Part shown: positions 48,578 to 57,216 of the stretch, in pieces
Layout of the letters: every line of letters starts with the position of its first letter
Numbering within the stretch: position 1 is the stretch's first letter
Assembly: GCA_964535215.1 (NCBI GenBank)
Contig: CAZHST010000013.1
Coordinates: forward strand, 1 to 64,000
Source: JACQHM01 sp964535215
Lineage (GTDB): Bacteria; Methylomirabilota; Methylomirabilia; Methylomirabilales; JACQHM01
Reading direction: 5' to 3'
Length of the DNA: 64,000 nucleotides
Translations under genes and position numbers: made by a program
The notes under the pieces: generated by a model
Seen by the model: the letters and a program-made list of their open reading frames with translations, nothing else
Databases searched by the model: none
Told to the model about the DNA's origin: nothing

Positions 48578-50260
48578 ATGGAAAAGCCATGGTTTGCCTC
48601 GTATGACCCTGGAGTTCCCCGATCCCTCACCTATCCTGAGGTACCCCTCGTCTCCTTTCTCACCCGGGCGGCTGAAAGGTTTCCGACAAAGCCTGCCCTG
48701 ATCTACTATGGTCGTTCCATCTCTTACCAGGAGCTGAACACCCTGACCAACCGGTTCGCCAATGCCTTGCTGGTTGATGGGGTGAAAAAAGAGGACAGGA
48801 TTGCCCTGATGCTCCCCAACATCCCCCAAGCGGTCATTGGCTACTATGGGACCCTCAAGGCAGGGGCGATTGCTGTTGAGGTCAATCCCCTGTCCGCCGG
48901 GCGGGAGCTTGAGCAGCAGCTCTCCGATGCCGGGGCGGAGACCCTCATCATCCTGGACCGCTTCTTCCCCAAGGTTCAAAACCTTCGCACCACCACTCCC
49001 TTGAAGCGGATCATCGTCACGGGGGCCCAAGATTTCTTGCCCTTTCTCCTCCGTCTCCTCTACCCTCTGAAGGCGGGAAAGGAGGGAAGGGTGCAGGTCC
49101 CGACTGCTCCCCCTTTCTATCGGTTCCTGCCTTTCCTCAAGCAAGGGGATGCCTCCTCGCCTCCTGTCCCGCTCCGCCCCGAGGATGTGGCCATGCTCCA
49201 GTACACGGGGGGAACGACCGGAATTCCGAAAGGGGTGATGCTCACCCACCGGAATCTGGTCGCCAATGCCCTTCAGGCTCGGCACTGGTTCCCGGATCTG
49301 AAGGAGGGGGAAGAGATCATGCTGGCTGCCCTTCCTTTCTTCCATGTCTACGGCATGACCGTTTGCATGAACCTGGGGATCCTGTTGGCCTCCACCCTCG
49401 TCCTTGTACCCCAGCCCCGTCTGACAGAGGAGGTGCTCAAAGCTGCCCATAAGCACCGGGTGACTCTCTTCCCGGGTGTCCCGGCCATGTACGCCGCGAT
49501 CAACAATCACCCTGATGTCGGCAAGTATGATCTGAAGTCCGTCAAGGTCTGCGTCAGTGGGGCAGGACCCCTCCACCCCCGGATCCAGGAGCAGTTCGAA
49601 GCCCTGACCGGGGGAAGGCTGGTGGAGGGTTACGGGCTTTCCGAGGCTTCCCCCGTCACCCACTGCAACCCGGCCTTGGGGAAGCGGAAGGTGGGATCCA
49701 TCGGCCTCCCGTTGCCGGATACGGATGCCCGGATCGTGGACATGGAGACCGGGGAGAAGGAGTTGCCTGTTGGCGAAGCCGGGGAGCTGATCATCAGGGG
49801 GCCCCAGGTCATGAAAGGGTATTGGAAGAACCCAGAGGAGGAGGCCAAAACCCTCCGGAATGGCTGGCTCTACACCGGGGATATAGCCAGGATGGACGAG
49901 GAGGGGTTCTTCTACATCGTGGACCGGAAGAAGGAGATGATCAAAACCTTCGGTGAAAATGTCTACCCCCGTGAGGTGGAGGATGTGCTCTTCCGCCATC
50001 CCAAGATCAAAGAGGCCGCCGTTGTCGGCATCCCTTACCGGCATGCCGGGGAGGTCATTAAGGCCTATGTTGTCCTGAAGGAAGGGGAGACGGCCACTGA
50101 AGAGGAGATCATCGCCTTCTGCGAGGGGGAACTGGCCAAGTTCAAGGTTCCGAGGAAAGTCGAGTTTCGCCAGGAGCTTCCAAAGACGTTGGTCGGCAAG
50201 GTCCTTCGGCGGGTTCTGAGGGAGGAGGAGCTTAAACGGAGGGAGACCCTTGGGGCATGA
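48578..50260 (+). CDS. Long-chain fatty-acid-CoA ligase (acyl-CoA synthetase)
   Basis: A 560-residue ANL-family enzyme: AMP-binding motif QYTGGTTGIPKGVMLTH, VSGAGPLHPRIQEQF, EGYGLSEASPVTHCNP, YTGDIARMDEEGFFYIVDRKKEMI, and the C-terminal catalytic lysine in LPKTLVGKVLRRVLR. FadD-like by overall pattern; substrate chain length is not readable. Activates fatty acids for lipid synthesis or degradation. ATG 48578 with GAGGAACG. Ends six bases before truA. Confidence 0.9.
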   Translation: MEKPWFASYDPGVPRSLTYPEVPLVSFLTRAAERFPTKPALIYYGRSISYQELNTLTNRFANALLVDGVKKEDRIALMLPNIPQAVIGYYGTLKAGAIAVEVNPLSAGRELEQQLSDAGAETLIILDRFFPKVQNLRTTTPLKRIIVTGAQDFLPFLLRLLYPLKAGKEGRVQVPTAPPFYRFLPFLKQGDASSPPVPLRPEDVAMLQYTGGTTGIPKGVMLTHRNLVANALQARHWFPDLKEGEEIMLAALPFFHVYGMTVCMNLGILLASTLVLVPQPRLTEEVLKAAHKHRVTLFPGVPAMYAAINNHPDVGKYDLKSVKVCVSGAGPLHPRIQEQFEALTGGRLVEGYGLSEASPVTHCNPALGKRKVGSIGLPLPDTDARIVDMETGEKELPVGEAGELIIRGPQVMKGYWKNPEEEAKTLRNGWLYTGDIARMDEEGFFYIVDRKKEMIKTFGENVYPREVEDVLFRHPKIKEAAVVGIPYRHAGEVIKAYVVLKEGETATEEEIIAFCEGELAKFKVPRKVEFRQELPKTLVGKVLRRVLREEELKRRETLGA

Positions 50261-50266
50261 AGGCCC

Positions 50267-51001
50267 ATGCGGAATTTGAAGCTCACCTTGGAGTATGACG
50301 GGACCAGCTACCATGGATGGCAGAAACAACCTGGCCTTCCGACAATCCAGGGTGTCTTGGAGGATCGGGTGAGCCGGTTGGCCGGGGAGGCGGTGAGGAT
50401 TAAAGGGGCCGGGCGGACCGATGCCGGCGTTCATGCCCTAGGACAGGTGGCGAATTTCATAAGCCGCATCACCCTACCCAACGAGGTCGTCCAGAGGGCC
50501 CTGAATGCCCTTCTCCCAGAGGACATCGCTGTCACGAAGGTTGAAGAAGTCCCGCTGGGCTTTGATGCCCAGCGGGATGCGAAGGCCAGGACCTATCGCT
50601 ACACGTTGCTCACCCGTCCTTACCCATCGCCTCTGGCCCGGCTTCAGAGCCTCTTCATCCCCTTCCCCCTAAACGTGGACGCAATGGCGGAGGCCGCGAG
50701 CTTCCTGGTCGGTGAACATGACTTTTCCTCCTTCCGGGCGACCGGCGGGACCCCCACCTCCCCAGTCCGCCATGTCCTGGAAGCCCGATTCGTCCAGGAG
50801 GGGAACTACCTCTATTTTTTCATGACCGCCGATGCCTTCCTGAAACACATGGTCCGGATTGTCGTCGGGACCCTCTTGGAGGTAGGGAGGGAAAGGCTGA
50901 CCCCTGAAGGGTTTCGGCAGATCCTTGAGGCGAAGGACCGGCGCCGGGCCGCGAGGACGATCCCTCCCCACGGCCTCTGTCTTCTGGAAGTTACCTATTG
51001 A
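50267..51001 (+). CDS. truA: tRNA pseudouridine synthase A (positions 38-40)
   Basis: A 244-residue TruA: LTLEYDGTSYHGWQKQPG opening, catalytic D52 in GAGRTDAGVHALGQV, DAQRDAKARTYRY and the C-terminal RIVVGTLLEVGRE. Modifies uridines in the anticodon arm of many tRNAs. Compact length. Start ATG 50267. The downstream leuS follows after 40 bases. Confidence 0.95.
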   Translation: MRNLKLTLEYDGTSYHGWQKQPGLPTIQGVLEDRVSRLAGEAVRIKGAGRTDAGVHALGQVANFISRITLPNEVVQRALNALLPEDIAVTKVEEVPLGFDAQRDAKARTYRYTLLTRPYPSPLARLQSLFIPFPLNVDAMAEAASFLVGEHDFSSFRATGGTPTSPVRHVLEARFVQEGNYLYFFMTADAFLKHMVRIVVGTLLEVGRERLTPEGFRQILEAKDRRRAARTIPPHGLCLLEVTY

Positions 51002-51041
51002 ACTTTAGGGTTGACACGGGGAAGCCAACCTACGGAGGAGG

Positions 51042-53636
51042 ATGCGATCAGGAATGGCAACCGGGTACGATTTCAAGACCATCGAGGTCAAGTGGCAGCG
51101 GATCTGGGAACAGACCAGGGCCTTTAAGGCCAGTGAGGACCGCTCCAAACCGAAGTACTACTGCTTGGAGATGTACCCCTATCCTTCAGGGAAGATCCAT
51201 ATGGGCCATGTGCGAAACTACTCTATCGGTGATGTGGTGGCCCGGTACTTCCGGATGAGAGGGTACAACGTGCTCCACCCAATGGGCTGGGACGCGTTTG
51301 GCCTCCCGGCGGAAAACGCCGCCATCGAGCATGGCATCCACCCGGCCGCCTGGACCTATGACAACATTGCCTATATGAGGACCCAGCTTAAAAGGATGGG
51401 GTTCTCTTATGATTGGGACCTGGAGTTTGCCTGCTCAGATCCCGAATATTACCGCTGGAATCAGTGGTTTTTCCTAAAGCTCTACGAGAAGGGACTGGCT
51501 TATAAGAAGCCGGCCTTTGTGAACTGGTGCGAAAGGTGTCAGACCGTCCTGGCCAACGAGCAGGCCGAGGGAGGGGTCTGCTGGCGACATGAGGACACCC
51601 CCGTCATCCAGAAGGAGCTGGACCAATGGTTCCTCAAGATCACCGCTTACGCGGAGGAGCTGTTGAACGATCTCGACAGGCTGGACGGATGGCCCGAACG
51701 GGTCAAGGTGATGCAGCGAAACTGGATCGGGAAAAGTGTCGGGGCTGAGGTGGAGTTCCCTCTGGCCTCTGGGCAGGGCTCCATTACCATCTTCACCACC
51801 AGACAGGATACCCTTTACGGGGCGACCTTCATGGTGTTGGCCCCTGAACACCCTCTGGCCGAAATCCTCTCGGTTGGCCCCTTCCGGGAAAAGGCCCTGG
51901 CCTTTATCACCCGGATGCGGCGGGAGGATAAAGCGGTCCGTACCTCGGTGGAGGTGGAGAAGGAAGGGGTCTTCACCGGATCCTACGCCATCAACCCCCT
52001 GACCGAGGAGCTGATCCCGATCTACCTGGCAAACTTTGTCCTCATGGAGTACGGGACAGGAGCCATCATGGCCGTCCCGGCCCATGACCAGCGGGACTAC
52101 GAATTTGCCAGGAAGTATCAGCTTCCCCTTCGGGTCGTCATCCAGCCTCCTCAGGGGCTCTCCCCGGAAGCCATGGACAAGGCTTACGAAGGGGAGGGGG
52201 TGATGGTTAACTCGGGTCCCTTCACGGGTCTCGCCAGCGAGCAGGGCAGGGAAGCCATCGTCCGGTACCTGGAGGAGAAAGGGATCGGGAGGCGAGCGGT
52301 CCACTATCGCCTCCGGGACTGGGGGATCTCCCGGCAGCGGTACTGGGGGACGCCCATCCCAATCATCTACTGTGCCTCCTGCGGCACGGTCCCGGTCCCC
52401 TACAACGATCTCCCGGTCCGTCTCCCCATGGAGGTCAAGATCACCTTGATGGGAGGCTCCCCGCTGGCGAATGTCCCCGAGTTCGTCAACGTCCCATGCC
52501 CGAGCTGCCAAAGACCGGCCCGCCGGGAGACGGATACTATGGATACCTTTGTAGACTCCTCCTGGTACTTCCTCCGGTTCTGCAGTCCCCATGCCACCGA
52601 TCTCCCCATTGATCCCGAGAAGGCCCGGTACTGGATGCCCGTGGACCAGTATATTGGTGGGATTGAGCATGCCGTCCTTCATCTCCTCTATGCCCGCTTC
52701 TTCACCAAGGTCCTCCGGGATCTGGGTTTGATTCAAGTGGATGAGCCGTTCCGAAACCTCCTCACCCAGGGGATGGTCTGCAAGGAGACCTACCGGTGCC
52801 TGACCCATGGCTACCGGTTTCCGGAAGAGGTGGATCGGGAAAAGCGGTGTCGGGAGTGCCAGCTCCCCGTTGAGATCGGGCGGACCGAGAAGATGTCCAA
52901 GTCCAAGAAAAACGTCGTGGACCCCGATGACCTGATTGAACGATACGGGGCGGACACCGCAAGGCTCTTCTGCCTTTTTGCCGCTCCCCCTGAAAAGGAC
53001 CTGGAGTGGTCCGATCAAGGGGTGGAGGGCTGTTTCCGGTTCCTGAACCGGATCTGGCGACTTGTCGAGGAACACGCCGAAAGGCTTCAACGCCCTCTCC
53101 AGCCGATCCCGCTGAAGGCCCTCACGACGGGGAGAGAGCTCTTGAGGAAGGCCCACCAGACCATTAAAAAGGTCACCGAGGATATCGAGAACGAGTTTCA
53201 CTTCAACACGGCCATCAGCGCATTGATGGAGCTGGTGAATGCCCTCTCCCACTTTGATCCGGATGGGGATCCTGAAACGGCCCATGAGAGGTCCTTCGTC
53301 TTCAAGTTCACGCTGGAGACCGTTCTCCGGATCCTTGCCCCCTTCGCCCCTCACATCGCTGAGGAGCTGTGGCAGAGGCTTGGACATGAGAGGAGCATCT
53401 TTGCGGAGCCTTGGCCCAGTTATGACCCCGAAGCCCTCCTGGCCGAGGAGATGGTGATCGTCGTCCAGGTGGATGGGAAGCTTCGAGCCCGTCTCTCCCT
53501 CCCGGCCTCAAGCGATGAGGCGACGATCAAACAGGCGGCCCTGGAGGATCGTAAGATCCAACAGTGGCTAAAGGGGAGAGAGGTCAAGCAGGTGGTGGTC
53601 GTCCCCAAACGACTCGTCAATATCGTCACCTCGTAG
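51042..53636 (+). CDS. leuS: Leucyl-tRNA synthetase
   Basis: An 864-residue class I synthetase: HIGH motif as HMGH (PSGKIHMGHVRNYSIGD), zinc-type cysteines, CP1 editing domain (about 225-420; TRQDTLYGATFMVLAPEHP, GTGAIMAVPAHDQRD), DTMDTFVDSSWYFLRF, and KMSKS in RTEKMSKSKKNVVDPDD. Start ATG 51042 lies very close to GGAGGAGG; ATG 51054 would give better spacing from an upstream GGAG and loses four residues. Followed by lptE and holA, the common order. Confidence 0.97.
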   Translation: MRSGMATGYDFKTIEVKWQRIWEQTRAFKASEDRSKPKYYCLEMYPYPSGKIHMGHVRNYSIGDVVARYFRMRGYNVLHPMGWDAFGLPAENAAIEHGIHPAAWTYDNIAYMRTQLKRMGFSYDWDLEFACSDPEYYRWNQWFFLKLYEKGLAYKKPAFVNWCERCQTVLANEQAEGGVCWRHEDTPVIQKELDQWFLKITAYAEELLNDLDRLDGWPERVKVMQRNWIGKSVGAEVEFPLASGQGSITIFTTRQDTLYGATFMVLAPEHPLAEILSVGPFREKALAFITRMRREDKAVRTSVEVEKEGVFTGSYAINPLTEELIPIYLANFVLMEYGTGAIMAVPAHDQRDYEFARKYQLPLRVVIQPPQGLSPEAMDKAYEGEGVMVNSGPFTGLASEQGREAIVRYLEEKGIGRRAVHYRLRDWGISRQRYWGTPIPIIYCASCGTVPVPYNDLPVRLPMEVKITLMGGSPLANVPEFVNVPCPSCQRPARRETDTMDTFVDSSWYFLRFCSPHATDLPIDPEKARYWMPVDQYIGGIEHAVLHLLYARFFTKVLRDLGLIQVDEPFRNLLTQGMVCKETYRCLTHGYRFPEEVDREKRCRECQLPVEIGRTEKMSKSKKNVVDPDDLIERYGADTARLFCLFAAPPEKDLEWSDQGVEGCFRFLNRIWRLVEEHAERLQRPLQPIPLKALTTGRELLRKAHQTIKKVTEDIENEFHFNTAISALMELVNALSHFDPDGDPETAHERSFVFKFTLETVLRILAPFAPHIAEELWQRLGHERSIFAEPWPSYDPEALLAEEMVIVVQVDGKLRARLSLPASSDEATIKQAALEDRKIQQWLKGREVKQVVVVPKRLVNIVTS

Positions 53637-53649
53637 GGTTTTCGGGAAG

Positions 53650-54159
53650 ATGGGGTCGGCTCTCCGGAAGGTTGGATTCCCCGTCCTGGGGCTGTTCCTC
53701 ACAATGGCCGCCTGCGCCTACCGGCCCGCCGGAAGGCTTCCCTTGGTCAGGACCTTTGCCTTGGTTCCGTTCACAAACGAGACCTTCAAACCGGGGCTTC
53801 AGGCGGCCCTCCACTCGGCGATCCTCGACGAGCTGGGGCGGGATCCAGCCATCAGGCTCGAGGCGCCTGAGACCGCCGATGCCCTGTTAGAAGGAACCAT
53901 CGCGGGGTATACAAATGATGGGATTGGCTTCGATGAACAGGATATCGCCAGGCGCTTCCGGGTCCAGATCCGTCTCCGTCTGATCATCCGGGATCGTCAG
54001 AGCAAGGCTGTTCTCCTGATGGAGGATCTGGTGGGGGAGGCCCTCTACACGGCTGGACCGTCGGTGACGACGACGAAGGCTGCCGAGGCAAATGCCCTCC
54101 AGCAAGCGGCCTTGGACGTGGCAAGACAGGTTCGGTTCTGGGTCAACAGGGGATTGTGA
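53650..54159 (+). CDS. lptE: LPS-assembly lipoprotein LptE
   Basis: A 169-residue predicted outer-membrane lipoprotein: signal peptide with lipobox LTMAAC (lipidated C22), then TFALVPFTNETFKPGLQAAL and the LptE pattern of paired strands and helices (DALLEGTIAGYTNDGIGF, FRVQIRLRLIIRD). LptE plugs the LptD channel that inserts LPS, so the cell has an LPS-bearing outer membrane. Position between leuS and holA is the classic one. Overlaps the holA start (GTGA). ATG 53650. Confidence 0.87.
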   Translation: MGSALRKVGFPVLGLFLTMAACAYRPAGRLPLVRTFALVPFTNETFKPGLQAALHSAILDELGRDPAIRLEAPETADALLEGTIAGYTNDGIGFDEQDIARRFRVQIRLRLIIRDRQSKAVLLMEDLVGEALYTAGPSVTTTKAAEANALQQAALDVARQVRFWVNRGL

Positions 54160-55157
54160 GCGAAAGGATGGCGACCTATCCGGAAGTGCTTCGCGACATC
54201 CGCCGGGGCCGGGTCGCCCCGGCGTATTATCTTTATGGCGAAGAACTCTTGGTGGCGGAGGCCCTGGAGGCCTTGTTGGAGGCCCTCGTTCCCGCGGAAG
54301 GTCGGGAGTTTAACCTTGAGGTCCTCCACGGCAACGAAGGGACCCTGGGCGTGATCTTGCAGGCGGTAAGAATCCCTCCAATCTTCTCCCCGCGACGGGT
54401 GATCTTCGTCAAAGAGGCTGATCAGATGGGCCTCGCTTCTTTCCAAGAGCTGGCCTCCTATGTGGAGAACCCCGTCCCGACAACCACCCTGATCCTAGCC
54501 GGGAAAAAGCCTGACATGAGAACCCGGTTGTTCAAGGTGCTGGAGCGGAGGGGGGGACTCCTTTCATTTGAGGCTCCTAAAAGGGATTCCCTTAAGGAGT
54601 GGTTGAAGAAATCGGCATCGAAGCTCGGGAAGACCTTGACCCCAGAGGCCTCGGACCTCCTGTTAGAGCTTGTTGGCGAAGAGCTCCAATCTCTGCACAA
54701 CGAACTTGAGAAAGTTTGTCTCTTTATCGGGGATGGAACGCAGATTCAAAGGGAGCATGTTGAAGCCTTAGTGGACGAACAGCGATCCTTAAGCGTCTTT
54801 CAACTGGTTGAAGCCGTCAGCGGTCGACAGCTTGAAGCCTCTTTCCGTTGCCTGTCCCGTCTCCTGGAAGCTGGTGAGGACCCCATGGCAATCCTGGGGA
54901 TGCTGGCCCGCCAAATCCGACTGCTTTTAAAGGTCCAAGAGCTCCAACGGCGGAGGGCGACGGTGGATGAGCTTCAAGACAGTTTAAGGGTTTATCCCCG
55001 CTACCTTGGGAGCCTTCTCCAACAGGCCCAAGCATTTCCCCAGGTTAGGCTTCAAGCCAGTCTGGGAAGGCTCCTCCAGGCTGATCGTGAACTGAAAGGG
55101 GGCGGGGACAAGCGTCTGATCCTGGAGCGGCTGGTGGTGGACCTTTGCAAAGGCTAG
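54156..55157 (+). CDS. holA: DNA polymerase III delta subunit
   Basis: A 333-residue clamp-loader delta subunit: APAYYLYGEELLVAEALEAL, FSPRRVIFVKEADQM, LILAGKKPDMRTRLFK, and the helical C-terminal collar (FRCLSRLLEAGEDPMAILGMLARQ, quoted as the FRCLSRLLEAGEDP start). Opens the beta clamp during loading. GTG 54156 overlaps lptE; ATG 54168 is an alternative. Its TAG stop shares a CTAG with the rpsT stop on the other strand. Confidence 0.92.
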   Translation: MSERMATYPEVLRDIRRGRVAPAYYLYGEELLVAEALEALLEALVPAEGREFNLEVLHGNEGTLGVILQAVRIPPIFSPRRVIFVKEADQMGLASFQELASYVENPVPTTTLILAGKKPDMRTRLFKVLERRGGLLSFEAPKRDSLKEWLKKSASKLGKTLTPEASDLLLELVGEELQSLHNELEKVCLFIGDGTQIQREHVEALVDEQRSLSVFQLVEAVSGRQLEASFRCLSRLLEAGEDPMAILGMLARQIRLLLKVQELQRRRATVDELQDSLRVYPRYLGSLLQQAQAFPQVRLQASLGRLLQADRELKGGGDKRLILERLVVDLCKG

Positions 55158-55432
55158 GACATGATGGAGAGCTTCAGGGCGTTCACCTGGCGGGTAAGTC
55201 TTGATTTGTAGCGGGCCGCTGTGTTTTTATGGGCGATCCCTTTTGCAACAGCTTTATCAATGATTGGGATCGCGTGGGCGAGAGCTTCCTGGGCCTTGCC
55301 AAGATCGCCCGAGGCGATCCCGGCCCGTACCTTCTTGATCGCTGTCCGGAGGGCACTTCTGGCTGCGTGGTTTCGCATCCTCCGTCGCTCATTCACCCGC
55401 ATCTGTTTGAGAGCTGATTTTGTTCTTGGCAT
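55154..55432 (-). CDS. rpsT: 30S ribosomal protein S20
   Basis: A 92-residue basic protein: MPRTKSALKQMRVNERRRMR, NHAARSALRTAIKKVR and HKNTAARYKSRLTRQVNAL are the S20 pattern. Binds 16S rRNA. Start ATG 55432 with GGGAGGAG directly upstream. Convergent with holA, sharing the tetranucleotide CTAG as both stop codons; the opposite strand leads to murJ. Confidence 0.96.
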   Translation of the reverse strand: MPRTKSALKQMRVNERRRMRNHAARSALRTAIKKVRAGIASGDLGKAQEALAHAIPIIDKAVAKGIAHKNTAARYKSRLTRQVNALKLSIMS

Positions 55433-55461
55433 CTCCTCCCCTCTCTGTAGAGATTTAGCCT

Positions 55462-55491
55462 TATTTACCAAGGAAGAGGCTCCGATGTCAA
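55462..55491 (-). promoter_or_regulatory. rpsT promoter
   Basis: Minus strand TTGACA (55491-55486), 18-base spacer, TAAATA (55467-55462) with a TGG extension. Predicted start near 55455, leaving about 22 bases before the ATG. Perfect -35 and suitable for a ribosomal protein gene. Confidence 0.6.
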
Positions 55492-55533
55492 GCTTTTTTG
55501 CAGGGCCTGGTGTTCGCCCTTTGGGAAAGATGC

Positions 55534-57129
55534 ATGCTTGACGGGAAGGGTAAAATTGCCCGGGCGGTCGGCGTCATCAGCGCCGCGACCTTTTTGAGCC
55601 GTATCTTAGGCTTTATCCGGGACATGGTGGTGGCGAAGGCCTTCGGGGCAGGCATGGCAACCGATTCCTTCTTCGTGGCCTTCCGGCTGCCGAATATGTT
55701 CCGGGAACTCCTGGGGGAGGGGGCCCTTTCGGCTTCCTTCGTTCCTGTCTTTGCGGAACGACTTCTCGTGGGGAGAAAGGAGGCCTGGGAGCTGGCCAGG
55801 AAGACCTTAACGCTTTTAGGCCTCCTCCTCCTTGCCGTCTCGCTCGTGGGTGTCCTCCTCGCCCCGATCCTGGTCAGGATCCTTGCCCCTGGTTTCTCGA
55901 CCGTTCCTGAGAAGCTTTCGCTCACCATCCGGTTGACCCGCCTGATCTTCCCGTATATCTTCTGCGTGGGCGTTGCTGCCCTCTTCATGGGTATCCTCAA
56001 TGCCCTTGGACACTTTGCCACCCCTGCCCTCTCACCGGTCATGTTGAACACAAGCATGATTGGCTCGGTCCTCTTCCTGGCCCCTCGACTTCACGAACCA
56101 ATCTTTGCTTTGGCCTACGGGGTCCTGCTTGGTGGCCTTTTGCAGGTGGGCATCCAGATCCCGATCGCCGCCCGGAAAGGGCTGCCGCTTCGCCCCATCC
56201 TCGACTTTGGGGATCCAAGCCTCCTTCGGATCGGGAGGCTTATGCTCCCGGGGACCGTTGGGTTGGCCGTCACCCAGATCAATGTGTTTATCGGAACCTT
56301 CCTCGCCTCGTTCTTAGAAGAGGGGAGCATTTCCTACTTGTACTACGCGTTCCGACTGATCCAGCTCCCCATCGGTCTCTTCGGCGTCGCCTTGGGAACA
56401 GCCCTTCTTCCGACCCTTTCTTCCCAGGCCTCCACCCGGTCGTTGGAGGAGATCAAAGGAACCCTGGTGTTTTCCGTGAGGTTTGCCTTCTTCCTGACCC
56501 TCCCTGCGATGCTGGGCTTGATCGTCTTCCGGGTCCCCATTATTGGGCTCCTGTTCGAGCGGGGAGAATTCACGAGGGTCCAAACCATGGCCACGGCCGA
56601 CATCCTGCTTTTCTATAGCCTGGGGCTTATCTTTTATGTCCTGAATCGAGTGGTCACCCCGGTGTATTACGCCTTCCAGGACACCAAGACCCCTGTCGTG
56701 ATCGGTGCAGGAGCGGTTTTGTCGAACATTGCCTTTAGCCTCCTCCTCATGCCGACCCTGGGTGCCCGGGGCCTCGCCCTGGCGACATCCCTCTCTTCCT
56801 TCGTCAACTTCTTTTGGTTGGTGCGAACCCTGAAATCCAAGCTGGGTCCTCTAGGGTGGAGGAGGCAGGCCAAGGCCTTTGCCAAGATCTCCCTAGCGGC
56901 CCTCACCATTCCGCTTCTTGGCCTCATGGTCCAACCAGAACTCCTGACCACCGGTGGATTCCAGGGAGCCCTGCGGGTGGGTGGCACCCTAGGGGTTGGA
57001 GCAATCTTCTTTCTCTTCACCGCCCGAGCCCTCAGGTGTGAGGAGTTCTACCTCCTCCGGGATCCTCTGGCTGGTAGGAGGCCGCGTCCAAGGAAGGGGG
57101 ACAGCAGCACCGACGATCTTTTTGGTTGA
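55534..57129 (+). CDS. murJ: MurJ (MviN), lipid II flippase
   Basis: A 531-residue polytopic protein with about 14 membrane segments: SAATFLSRILGFIRDMVVA, ATDSFFVAFRLPNMFRELLGEGALSASF (quoted from A to F in parts), VNRVVTPVYYAFQDTKTPV and many hydrophobic stretches. MurJ moves lipid II across the inner membrane for peptidoglycan. Start ATG 55534 gives MLDGKGKIARA; a TTG at 55498 would extend into the rpsT promoter region. Monocistronic or read through to ilvD 87 bases later. Confidence 0.95.
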   Translation: MLDGKGKIARAVGVISAATFLSRILGFIRDMVVAKAFGAGMATDSFFVAFRLPNMFRELLGEGALSASFVPVFAERLLVGRKEAWELARKTLTLLGLLLLAVSLVGVLLAPILVRILAPGFSTVPEKLSLTIRLTRLIFPYIFCVGVAALFMGILNALGHFATPALSPVMLNTSMIGSVLFLAPRLHEPIFALAYGVLLGGLLQVGIQIPIAARKGLPLRPILDFGDPSLLRIGRLMLPGTVGLAVTQINVFIGTFLASFLEEGSISYLYYAFRLIQLPIGLFGVALGTALLPTLSSQASTRSLEEIKGTLVFSVRFAFFLTLPAMLGLIVFRVPIIGLLFERGEFTRVQTMATADILLFYSLGLIFYVLNRVVTPVYYAFQDTKTPVVIGAGAVLSNIAFSLLLMPTLGARGLALATSLSSFVNFFWLVRTLKSKLGPLGWRRQAKAFAKISLAALTIPLLGLMVQPELLTTGGFQGALRVGGTLGVGAIFFLFTARALRCEEFYLLRDPLAGRRPRPRKGDSSTDDLFG

Positions 57130-57154
57130 CAGCCGTGGGTGAGAATGGTACGTT
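57126..57154 (+). promoter_or_regulatory. Possible promoter for the ilv operon
   Basis: TTGACA (57126-57131), 17-base spacer, TACGTT (57149-57154). The -35 is perfect but the -10 matches only three positions. It overlaps the murJ stop codon and lies 63-91 bases before the ilvD ATG. Confidence 0.3.
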
Positions 57155-57216
57155 ATCTACCCAAATATTGAGGGTTGGAATGGGATCCCCGGTACGGGTA
57201 GGGAGGAGAGATAACC

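Noticed and set aside
45753..53387. Very long open frames antisense to leuA, the acyl-CoA ligase and leuS
   Set aside because: They lack recognisable domains and are explained by GC-rich codon bias of the real genes on the plus strand.
57130..57216. Leader-peptide attenuator upstream of ilvD (CTACCC...GGGTAG repeat)
   Set aside because: No short frame rich in Ile/Val/Leu codons and no terminator hairpin with T-run in the leader.
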